In this document: positions 54,917-64,000 of the stretch, piece after piece
Position numbering within the stretch: the stretch's first letter is position 1
Layout of the letters: each line of letters begins with the position of its first letter
Assembly: GCA_002049455.2 (NCBI GenBank)
Contig: KV918889.1
Location: 124,001 to 188,000, forward strand
DNA: 64,000 nucleotides
Origin: Porphyra umbilicalis
Lineage: Eukaryota > Rhodophyta > Bangiophyceae > Bangiales > Bangiaceae
Direction of reading: 5' to 3'
Notes under the pieces: generated by a model
The model's database searches: none
Told to the model about the DNA's origin: nothing
The model's input: only the letters and a program-made list of their open reading frames with translations
Translations under genes and position numbers: made by a program

Positions 54917-57900
54917 CTAGCGGCGAGACGATGGCGGCGAGGGCGTGCCCAGGTACAGGGTGTCGTCCTCATATGCCACCCCCGTGTCGTCATCCAGGCT
55001 GTCCACATCTTCCAAGTCCTTGTCGGCGTCCGCAATCGCCGCTTCCCTGTTGGGTGTGGCGGTCGCCGACATATACACGGCGCCAGCAGTGTGCGACGCG
55101 GCCGCGCCGTGCCCCGCCCGGTCGGGCGTCGACAGCGCGGCCGCGGAGGCCGCGTTGCCATTGGAAGCACCGGCCGCTGATGTCGCCAGCGGTGCGGCCG
55201 CCGCGGCCGAGTTACCGTCGGCCGCGGCGGCCGCTGAGGACGCCCTTGGTGAGGATGCTGTCGCAGGGCTGCCGTCGACCGCGGCGGCCACCCGACGGAG
55301 GGCCATGTCCACATTGCGGAACATCTCGCTCGTGCGCCGCCGCTCCTGCCAGTCCGCTTTCTTGGTGCGCATCGCGGCCGCGGCGCGCGCGCTGCGCCGG
55401 CGTGGCGCTGCGACCGGCGTAGCCGCCGCGTCGTCCCCCTGGTCGCCGTCGCCCTCGTCAACGTCCCCATGGTCGCCATCGCCCTTGTCGCTGACGTCCT
55501 TGGCCCCGTCGCTCTTGTCACCTTCTCCCTTGTCCCCGTCTCCCTTGTCGCCGTCGCCCTTGTCGCCGACGCCCTTGCCCGCGACGAGCCTGTCGTCGCC
55601 GCCTTTGTCTTTGTCGCCGTGGGTGTCTGGCGACGCCCGCAATCTGGACCCGTTGACGACGCCGTCGTCGTCGTCGACGAGCTCGACGACCCCAATGACC
55701 TCCTCGTCCGCACCCTCCGCTGTGGCCGCCAGGGCGGCGGCCGCCTTTGCCACAGCCGCCTTGTCGCGGGTGAGCTGCTCCTGCACGGCTGCGTGACGCT
55801 TGGTGGCGGCCGCCAGGGCGGCCGCCGCTGCAGCCTGACGCTGCGTAGCGTCGGAGACCGCGACAACCGCATGACTCTTGGCGGCCGCCGACTTGTGCGC
55901 GGCCGCCATCTTGGCGGCCGCCGAAGTGTTCGCGGCAGCCATGTTGGCGGCCGCCGACGTGTGCGCGGCCGCCATCTTGGCGGCCGCTAGGTCGGCGGCC
56001 GCTGCCTTGGACACATCCCTGTCCGTCAAGTGGTGGCGCCCCGTACAAACCCTCCTCTCAGCGTTGAGGCGCTGGGCCTTGGCGTGTGCCAGGCGCTCTG
56101 CCGCTGCAACTCGTTCTTTGGCGTCAGCGGCGGCGGCAGCGGCCACCTCAGCCGCACGCCGCTGCGCCTCGGCGTTGGCGAGAGCCTTGTCGGCTTCAGC
56201 ACGGCGGCGTGTGGCTTCCGCCGCCGCTTCATCCGCTCGTGCTGCCGCCATAGCCGCCGCATCAGCGGGTGACTTGGACATGAGCACAGCAAAGGTGCTG
56301 GGGGATGCGGCCTCGGCGCCGCGGCCGCCGGTCGTACTTGCGGCGGCCGTCGAGTCGCGCGGACGCGCCACCGCCGCCGCCGCCGCCGCCGCGCGCGCTC
56401 TCGCCGCCTCCGCCGCCATGTTGCCCGCGCTCCGGGTCATGTGCGCGATGGAGTCGGAGCGGGCGGCCGCCCCTGGAGCGCCGGCCGTCGTCGACGTCGA
56501 CCGGCTCCCAGTCCACTCCATGGCGGCCTCCTCAGAAGCCTCGGATGCCCGCAGCGAGGTCGCAGCCGTGGACGCCGTGCCCGCCGCCCTTTTGAGCGCG
56601 CCTGCCGCCGTCGAAGGTGGAGTAGCGGCCGCGACCGTGCTGGCCGCCGTGTCAAGATGACCGGCGGCCGCCGTGCGGCCGCTATCCTCGGCCAGGCGGG
56701 CGTCAAGTTGCTTCTCCCAAAACGCCTTGCCTTGTGCGGTGTCGCGTACGTGAGGCATAGACCAAAACTCGATGACGTGCTTGCGCTTGGCGAGCTCGTT
56801 GCGCTCCGCCGATGACTTGGCCAAAGAGTTGAGCGCGGCGGTGTGCGCCGCCGACTCCCGCTCGAGAGAGACGTCTGACCGAAAGGCCGCCTTGGCGGCC
56901 TTTGTCCCGACGAACCGGTCCACGTCCCCGGTCGCGCGGCGCTTGTTGGGCGTCATGGAGACGCCGTCGTCGTCACCGTCAGAGACGTCGAAGACTTCGC
57001 CAGACACTTTGTAGCCAGCCAGCTTCATGTGCTCCTCAGCAGACTCGGTGCTGAACTTGGGATGCACGCGTAGGAACCTCCAGCAAGAAATAAAGTCGCA
57101 CTTGATCGCCGACTCTTCCCGACGTATCCCCTGGTACGGCTCCTTGTCGTTTTAGAGGGCGACAGCCGCCATGTCGAGGTCCTCCTCCGTCAACGCTCCC
57201 GTCAGCTGCTGCTTTACGGCAGAGATGCGGCACCCGTTCAGCCGGTGGGTCGCATTGCTGATGTCGTACCGGAAGGTGCGCTCGAGGATGCGGTCGCTGC
57301 GCTCCAGCCGCTTCTCCAGGCCCGGCAGGCGCGCGTCGATCATGGCGTTGCGGCTGCTGTCGACCATCGCGTTCCAGAACGCCGTGTTGGTCTGGTTTGT
57401 ACCCAACACGGGGTCCAGCGTGGTCTTGAGCCACCCCATGCAGAGGCACAGGCGCTCGTCGTCCGTCCACGCAATGCCCCGGCCCGGGGCCTTCTTCTTG
57501 GGAAGTGGGCCCGCCGGCGCCACGTCCAGAATCGCCCGCCGCTCAGCAGCCGTCGGCGGCGCTGCGGCAGCGGCCGCGGCAGCGGCCGCTGCCCGAGCGC
57601 GCGCAACACCCTCCGCCGCCGCTTGCGCCGGCGTGATGACCGCCCCCACAGTTGGGGGTGCGGCGGCCGCACTTGGAGAAGGCGTCGCGTCCTCCATCGC
57701 CTCCGGCGTCGCCATGACGACCGAGCCCAACGAGGCAGCGGCCGACGGCGTCGGAGCCGCGGCCGCCGCCACGGCTGCGGCCGACGGTACAGGCGCAGAG
57801 ACCGCCGCCACTGCAGCGACCGACGGCGCCGGCGCAGCGGCGGCCGCCACGTTTGCGGCCGACGGCGCCGGCGCAGCGGCCGCCGCCGCGGCTGCGGCCG

Positions 57901-59161
57901 AAAACCTTACTCTTCGGGGGGAGACCGGTCGCCAGAGGGTGTCGCCCCGCCCAACTCGCCCTCCTCCTCGTCCTCCCCTTGCTTCTCCTTGTTGTGCTCC
58001 TGGTCCTCCTCCTCCAGCAGGTCGTCCTGCCCCTCCTGCTCGTCCTCCGTCGCCTCCGGCTTGTAGAACACCGCGTTTGGCACGTACGGCTTGATTGGCC
58101 AGGTAGGAACGTGCAGCTCCACAGGCGGGCCACCGCGGGTGTTGATTTTTAGGACCGACTGGTTGAGCAGTGGCATGTTCCACGGGCCGCGCTGGCCCGG
58201 TTTCGTCGGGCGCAGCCACGGCGGTGTCGGCGGCCGCACCTCTGGCGGCCGCGGGACCCGCCGCGTCGACCACCGCTTCGGCGCCGGTGTCCCCGGGATG
58301 GGCGGCGTCGGCGGCCGCACCCAAGATGGGGTTTGCGGCCGTACACGAGAAGGGGAGGTCCGACGCTGGGACGCCAGCAGTAACGGCCGCGCCCCAACGG
58401 ATAACAGCGGCCTTGGCGACACCGGCAGGTGCGGCCGCGCCCCAAGAGGGGAGGGCGGCCGCTGCGTCGCCGGCGGGTGCAGCCGCGCCGCAAGGGGGGA
58501 GGGCGGCCGCTGCGCCGCCGCCGGTTGCGGCCGCGCCGCAAGGGGGGAAGGCGGCCACTACGCGGCCGGCGGGTGCGGCCGCGCCGCAAGGGGGGAGGGA
58601 GGCCGCTGCGCCACCGGCGGTTGCGGCGGCGCCCCAAGGGGGGAGGAAGGCCGCTGCACCGCCAACGCGGCGCTCGACGACGGATGGAGCGGCGGGGGAG
58701 GCGGACCCGCCTGGGACGGAGCGGAGAGGTTGGGGAGGAAGCTGCCGTACGTAGCCGCGTACGGCGACGGAACCGGGTACGGCAAAGCCGGCAGGTGGGT
58801 GGTGGGAGGCGAGTGGCCAAACACCGGGTGGTAGAGCGTCGGCGGGAAGAGGTACGGTTGCCCGGGAGGGTAGTGAAAAGGCGGCACACCTGGCGGCCAC
58901 AACGGCGGCTGCAGCGGCTGCCCGTGCGGCAGCGTCGGCTGCTGCTGCTGCAACGGAGGCGGCTGCGACGCCGCGCTCGATGCGTTGGTGGTAGTAGTGC
59001 GCGCCGCCCAGGGGCACGGGCACGTCGCTGGGCACAGCGGATGGTTGCGCCCCACCTCCCGCGCGCGCCGGCACATCACACACAGCTGCCGCAGGCCTCG
59101 CCGCCGCTCCGTCTTGCTTATACGCGTCGCAGGCGGCAGCGGAGGCGACGGCGGCGGCGGA

Positions 59162-59197
<36 letters not shown>

Positions 59198-59217
59198 CCG
59201 CCCGTGCACGGGGCCAT
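54917..59217 (-). pseudogene. Harbinger Myb/SANT-NAM-like partner protein, broken by TAG, a frameshift and TAA
   Basis: Begins at ATG 59217 with a 16-Pro run and a Cys cluster (C46, C49, H59, C62, C66, C68) after KTERRRGLRQLCVMC. A Pro/Gln-rich part and a 48-bp repeat follow. TAG (58558-58560) interrupts that repeat where sister units have CAG. The same frame resumes (NMPLLNQSVLKINTRG, then an acidic EEEDQEHNKEKQGEDEEE) and is lost at a 6-C run near 57918; the next frame carries an Ala-rich stretch and the Myb/SANT domain (AWTDDERLCLCMGWLKTTLD, NTAFWNAMV). TAA (57152-57154) then interrupts the frame, which continues without shift as NDKEPYQGIRREESAIKCDF and FLRVHPKFSTES, the NAM-associated block found in these partners, plus a long Ala-rich coiled coil. 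Such proteins import the transposase and bind element ends. This copy looks inactive unless the stops are read through. Confidence 0.78.
58380..58667. repeat. Six tandem 48-bp repeats
   Basis: Units begin (G)GTGCGGCCGCGCCGCAAGG or GTTGCGGC variants and repeat every 48 bp, so they keep the reading frame of the Myb-like gene (Pro/Ala/Arg-rich 16-residue unit). One unit carries the TAG stop. Confidence 0.9.
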
Positions 59218-61094
59218 GACGGCCCAGAGCGCCTTCCGACACAGACAACCGGCTCGAGGGGGGCACCACCATGCGAGAGGTCAGGGTACACACGGCCGGC
59301 GAGCGGACGCGTCCTGCGCGGTCGGGGGGCGGTGACAGGGAGGAAGGGGTGGTGGTGAGCAGTCGGATCGGGCACAGGTTCGTGTCCGCACGGCGCGATC
59401 CGACCTCGATCCGAACGAACGCGTAACCGCACAGCCAGCGTGTCAACAGGGACGCCGCGACGTCTGGCAAAAGAGGCCCTCACGGCGGGGCGCTCGGCAG
59501 GAGGCCACGTGAGGGCAGTGGCAGCCCTGTCTGTCCCTCGCCTAACAGCGCATCGCGTGACGCACGCGACCACTCGGTCGCTGACGCAGACCATGCGAAG
59601 GGCGGCCGTCCGGGCTGTTGGTCCCCAGCGCAGTGTAGCCTCCGACGAACGGCATTGGGCAACGCTCTGTTTGACCCGTGGCCTGTCAACTCAAATTGTC
59701 ATGAGCCCATTTCTCACCAACCTCTCGTGAGTGGACTGTAAACTGTCTTCCGAAAGATCTCTCCTGCAGCTCCAGATCGCAATGAGCCAATCGACGACCT
59801 CAGCGTTGGCGTCCGAGGGGCACCAATCGTGCCAGGGCCTGGACGTCCGCGTTCGGTGCTTCCGGAATCACGGAAGCGTCGGGGGCCTGCCACCTGGCAC
59901 CACGCGGAACGCAGCAACCGGCAGACGCATGCTGCGCACACGCACAACCGCGGCAGCCGGGGCCGTGCTCCGGGAGATTCCAGGTGTACACAGGATAACG
60001 ATTCCCACCGCAACGCCGCCTACATAAAAAAATCTGCGTGTGTCACGAGGGGGCGCCGCTAGAGCGTGCAACGCGGCCGCGTCCCAAGCTTCTTCTCCTT
60101 TATGAGGCACAGAGGGCCAGCTTCGCGTCGTGCCGTATCCAGGGGCCTGCAACTCCCCCTCCCTACACGCCGTCTTTGTGGCCGGCCAGGACAGATACGC
60201 CTCAAAAACGGCATGGACACTGCGCCACACTGTGGGGAACAGAGAATACGTATGTAATCCCAAGAACAGCATCCGTGCCTCGCAAAAGGGGGAGCCAGGA
60301 CACATCACCGCCGGCGCCGCTGCCACGGCCGCCCGCTTTTTTTGGCTGCTGCCACCCACCTCCAGCGAGGCGGGTCACACAAAGGGCGGCCGCTGACGGT
60401 TGTAACGCGGTTTCGCAAACAGTCACGCGCGGCCTCACAACACACCACGTGGGCGATTCGCAAGTGGGGCGGCCGCTCACGGTCTAACGCATGGTTGTTG
60501 TGGCCGTGCAGGGCCACTCCGTGTGGCTGCCGCGCCGTCGCGCCGCGCCACGCCCCTCGCGGCAGCCCCACGGTCGCATTTCTTTCTATGCTTCAGCAGC
60601 ACGGTCACGCCAGGCGCACGCCCGAGTGGCGGACAACAGGGTTGGCCGCCGGTGGTCCTCACCAGCACTACGGCGGCAGCGGTTGGCCTCTCATTTGGGT
60701 TTTTCAGGGTGCCGCCTACCGCGTACCGCCACGCCGCGACGCCACGCGTCGCACACGCGGCCGCCTGGAGCTTTGCGTGTGGCCAAACGCGTGACCGCTC
60801 CCTAGTCAACGGCAGACGCAGACAGCCACGCATTTTATTTGTCACAGCGCAGTGGTCATTGCCAAGCGGCGGCTTCACGCACCGCCTGCACTGCCGACGC
60901 TAGTGCAGAAGAGTGACAAGGCTGCCGCCACGAAGCAGCGCCCATCGCCGCGCAGCCTCTTCTAGCCTCTGAATGGCATACTAGTCTCTGTCAAGGGAAG
61001 CGCGAGGCACGCCAGTGAGGAAAAAAACTCTTCAGAGAAGAGAAAAAAACCTGTCTCTTTCCCACGGTTCCTACTCTAGCACACACACAGATGA
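59218..61094. other. Intergenic DNA between the Myb-like gene and the Ala-rich gene
   Basis: No supportable gene. Mixed GC, short frames on both strands. May contain the promoter of the Myb-like gene and the 3' UTR of the Ala-rich gene. Confidence 0.4.
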
Positions 61095-63149
61095 CTAGCG
61101 CAGCTGGCGAGAGCGCTGCCGAGACAGCGACGCCACGAGCTCGCGAAAGCGCCGACGACGCTCAAAGTCCTCAGCTGTCCCACCCGTGTTCCCTGTCATA
61201 TACCACCCGTCATCGATTCCCCCAGCGGCCGCTGCAGCACGCACACCGGACTCCACCTTGATGGCCACCGACGGACGCATGCCCACGTCTACAAACGTGG
61301 ACGGGGCTGCACTGCCCGCGGACGCCACAGAGGCGGCCGCACTGCTCGCGGCCGCACCACCAGCGGCCGCCACAGAGTCGGCCGCATTGCCCGCGGCCGC
61401 AGTGCCCGCGGGCGCCACAGAGTCGGCCACCGACGACGCCGCAATGGCGGAGGCCGAGGCCGACTCCACCTTGATGCCTGACTCCACCTTGATGGACACA
61501 GAGGGACGCATTTGCACGTCCACCGAGAGGGAAGCGGCCGCATCACCACCAGCGGCCGCCATAGAGCCTGCCGCACTGCCCTCGGCCGCGCCGGCCGCGG
61601 CCGCCAAAGAGGCTGCCGCAACAGTCGCAGCCACACCACAAGCGGCCGCCATAGAGTCAGCCACCGGCGACGCCGCAGTCGCGGTTGCCGCGGTGGCCGA
61701 CTCCAGCTTCACGCACACACAAGGAGGCATGTCCGCGTCAACCGCGGGTGAAGCGGCCGCCCCACCGACGGCCGCCACAGAGTCGGCCGCACTGCTCGCG
61801 GCCGCACCACCAGCGGCCGCCAGAGAGTCGGCCGGACTGCTCGCAGCCGCAGTGCCCGCAGCCGCCACAGAGTCGGCCACCGACGACGCCGCAGTCGCGG
61901 TGGCCGACTCCACCTTGATGGACACAGAGGGACGCATGTGCACGCCCACCAAGAGGGAAGCGGCCGCACCACCACCAGCGGCCGCCATAGAGCCTGCCGC
62001 ACTGCCCGCGGCCGCCATAGAGCCGGCAGCACTGCCCGCGGCCGCCATAGATCCGGCAGCACTGCCCGCAGCCGCGCTGGCCGCGGCCGCCAAAGAGTCG
62101 GCCGCAACGGTCGCGGCCGGACCACCAGCGGCCGCCGTAGAGTCGGCCGCACCGGCCGCGGCCGCACCACCAGAGAGGGACGTGCCCACATTCACCGAGC
62201 GCTGTCCAGGCTCCACCGAGACGGACAATCCCGCGCGCATTTCAATGCACAGCGCCGGTAGTGGACACGGGCCGGCGACGGCGCCGCCAGTCATAGCGGC
62301 GGCGGCCGCCTCAGCGCACCGCGCAGCCAGTCGCTCGCCTTCCACCAGGGAAGCCGTCACGCCTTCCATTGCCGCACGCTCGGCCAGAGCACTCGCCGCC
62401 AACGCGCGCGCGGCAGCGGTGCGCGCAGCGGCAGCGTGCGCGGCTGCCGCTGCAGCGCCGTCCACGTCCGTCAACTTCTGAGCCTCGTGGCTCTGGATGG
62501 CATCCTCATACTCCTTCAACGCCGTCGACCAGTCCATAGTGAGCACCTCCGCAGCGTAGGGCTCTACGAAAGCGGTCTCGGCCGCGGCCATGGCGGCGCC
62601 GACGGCAGCATGTCCCGTGGACGTCGCAGCGGCCGCCAAGGTCGCTGCCGCCGCGTCGACACCATCGTCGGCGGCCGCCGCCACGCCCTTGTCGCCCGCG
62701 GCCGCCACTCCCTCGTCGCCGGCGGCCGCCGCGCGCTCGTCGCCCGCGGCCGCCACGCCCTTGTGGCCGGCCGTCGTCACGCCTTCGTCGTCGGCGGCCG
62801 CCGCGCGCTCGCTGTCGGCGGCCGCCGCGCGCTTGTCGTCAGCGGCCGCTTCCAGCTTTAAAACGGAGGCCGCACCGGCGGCGAAACCGACCGCGGCCGC
62901 GCGCTTCAGGGCCGCAACGTACTGCCGCCCAGCCTCCTGACCGGCCTGCATGGCGTCCTCTTGGTCCTTGCGGCGCTCGAGCCCCTTCTTCTCGTCGACT
63001 TTGGCCTGTCGCGCCAAAGCGGATGCAGCAGCAGCGTCCGCACGGGTGCGCGTCGCGACTTCGCAGGTGTCCACAATTGACTTCAGCTGCTCGTCCGAGA
63101 TAGGGGCAATGCCCTTGCGGCCCTCGCTTGGTGTAAACGAACGCTCCAT
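61095..63149 (-). CDS. Ala-rich protein with repeated SUMO-consensus blocks
   Basis: 684 residues from ATG 63149; not recognised. The N-terminus (RSFTPSEGRKGIAPISDEQL onward) is charged and helical to about residue 80. Several short Ala/Asp/Gly repeats follow, then a helix (STALKEYEDAIQSHEAQKL). The C-terminal half repeats a block of about 70-90 residues: Ala/Ser/Gly-rich linker, then V-x-MRPSVSIKVES or variants (VKLES, AIKVES, a doubled IKVESGIKVES, and a degenerate SVSVEPG). I/V-K-x-E is the SUMO acceptor consensus, present five times. The end is basic (EDFERRRRFRELVASLSRQR). GCGGCCGC octamers encode most Ala runs, as in the neighbouring Harbinger genes, hinting at a shared origin. It could be a third Harbinger gene or a host protein. 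Confidence 0.6.
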   Translation of the reverse strand: MERSFTPSEGRKGIAPISDEQLKSIVDTCEVATRTRADAAAASALARQAKVDEKKGLERRKDQEDAMQAGQEAGRQYVAALKRAAAVGFAAGAASVLKLEAAADDKRAAAADSERAAAADDEGVTTAGHKGVAAAGDERAAAAGDEGVAAAGDKGVAAAADDGVDAAAATLAAAATSTGHAAVGAAMAAAETAFVEPYAAEVLTMDWSTALKEYEDAIQSHEAQKLTDVDGAAAAAAHAAAARTAAARALAASALAERAAMEGVTASLVEGERLAARCAEAAAAAMTGGAVAGPCPLPALCIEMRAGLSVSVEPGQRSVNVGTSLSGGAAAAGAADSTAAAGGPAATVAADSLAAAASAAAGSAAGSMAAAGSAAGSMAAAGSAAGSMAAAGGGAAASLLVGVHMRPSVSIKVESATATAASSVADSVAAAGTAAASSPADSLAAAGGAAASSAADSVAAVGGAAASPAVDADMPPCVCVKLESATAATATAASPVADSMAAACGVAATVAAASLAAAAGAAEGSAAGSMAAAGGDAAASLSVDVQMRPSVSIKVESGIKVESASASAIAASSVADSVAPAGTAAAGNAADSVAAAGGAAASSAAASVASAGSAAPSTFVDVGMRPSVAIKVESGVRAAAAAGGIDDGWYMTGNTGGTAEDFERRRRFRELVASLSRQRSRQLR

Positions 63150-64000
63150 TATAGTCAACAGTGCAGGCCGGGGGGTGCAGCGTGGTGAGGGAGAGCGCGG
63201 TCGTGACGGCGCTGGGTTCGATGTGTGTGTGTGGGGGGAGGGTGAGGGGGTACGGACGTGGGCGGTGCCGGTGTGCAGCGACAGAACAGAGCTGAGCAAT
63301 CGCGCGCCTCGGGAGCGCAACGCAGACTACCAGGTGCCTCCTGGGGTGCGAGCGGTGCGGTGCCAGCGCGTGCACAGAGCTCGCAGAGAGCCGCTGACTG
63401 ACTCGTTTCCACACAGAGCGACGCCCGACAATCCAGCACACAGACGAAAAACCAGTGCCCGTCCACGAGAAGATGGGCATCCGCGATCCACGCGCTACGT
63501 CCGATCACGCAGCATTCGACGATTCCTATTGGCTGTCTGACATGCAAGCGCAGCCGCGCGATCACACAGGCTGTCATCCTCGGCCTCGTGATTTCGTAAC
63601 GCCTGCACACCCTGCCACGTCTCGAGCCCACCTCGGCAGCTCCAGGTGGCGCACACGCACGCCCGGCCTGACAGCGACCGGGGCCGCGCACCGCAATCTG
63701 AGCCCAGAAGACGCCCACATGCAACCGCGCGGAGACATCCGTCGGAGCGTCCCTCGCACGGGCCGCTACGTGGAGGCCCTGTGGTGGCGAGAAATCGTCG
63801 CTGGTGCCGAGCTCGCGTCGCGAACGCGTCAGCCCCAACTTGAAGCCCCAAATGACGCGCCGCACGCAATATTCGGGCTCTGTGGAGCTGTCGTGGCACG
63901 CCGATTGGGGCCGACAGAGACCACATTTGGGGCCAGACAGCTGTATTGGAGCTGAACTGGGCGTTTGAATAGGCTACGTGTCACTTTTCGAAACATGATC
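63150..64000. other. Upstream region of the Ala-rich gene; nothing else supported
   Basis: The first 150 bp on the gene's 5' side are C/T-rich on the coding strand, like other leaders here. The remainder has open frames on both strands without motifs. Confidence 0.4.

Noticed and set aside
54945-56660. Plus-strand open frames opposite the Myb-like gene
   Set aside because: They are antisense to a frame with a recognisable NAM-type block and consist of Ala/Ser runs.
61186-62481. 431-codon plus-strand ORF opposite the Ala-rich gene
   Set aside because: It mirrors the Ala repeats. The minus strand has the better start, charged termini and repeated IKVE core.

Overview
The window reads as nuclear DNA of a very GC-rich, intron-poor eukaryote. 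Supported genes include a TRRAP/Tra1 co-activator, SDHAF3, a Cgr1/CCDC86 rRNA-processing factor, a WRAP53/TCAB1-like WD40 protein, an FkbM methyltransferase and a trypsin. Introns are short (about 0.2-0.45 kb) with GT..AG borders, and promoter and 3' regions are markedly less GC-rich than the genes. A weakly supported TGD5-like glycine-rich gene (plastid lipid import) and a plant-type PIF/Harbinger transposase fit an alga. A bangiophyte red alga of the Porphyra/Pyropia kind is my best guess, but it is only an inference.

Layout. 1-30 kb is mostly host genes: TRRAP C-terminus (+), an Ala/Thr repeat protein (+), a TGD5-like gene (-), FkbM methyltransferase (+), Cgr1 (-), a cystatin-like secreted protein (-), an unknown protein (+), SDHAF3 (-), a field of small repeats including a Tc1/mariner-type MITE and a 154-bp satellite array, then WRAP53 (+). 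SDHAF3 and WRAP53 share a 38-bp dyad element upstream of their start codons, in the same orientation relative to each gene.

30.2-44.6 kb is, I argue, one complete large DNA transposon of about 14.4 kb of the KDZ (Kyakuja-Dileera-Zisupton) class. An 11-bp direct repeat flanks it, related motif clusters lie inverted at its two ends, and a 158-bp tandem repeat lies inside the left end. It carries three genes: a SWIM-KDZ transposase fused to a Ulp1 SUMO protease, a PIF1-type helicase with two viroplasmin-like domains at its N-terminus, and an unrecognised 828-residue protein transcribed tail-to-tail with the helicase. This is the most novel system in the window.

44.6-51.5 kb is low-coding DNA around an intact trypsin-like protease gene. 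51.5-63.2 kb is a second mobile-element region: an intact PIF/Harbinger DDE transposase (+), its Myb/SANT-NAM-like partner (-) broken by two nonsense codons and a frameshift, and an Ala-rich protein (-) carrying repeated SUMO-acceptor consensus motifs.

Many genes change reading frame, nearly always at runs of G or C. Assembly indels in homopolymers are the simplest explanation, so frames here should be treated cautiously.
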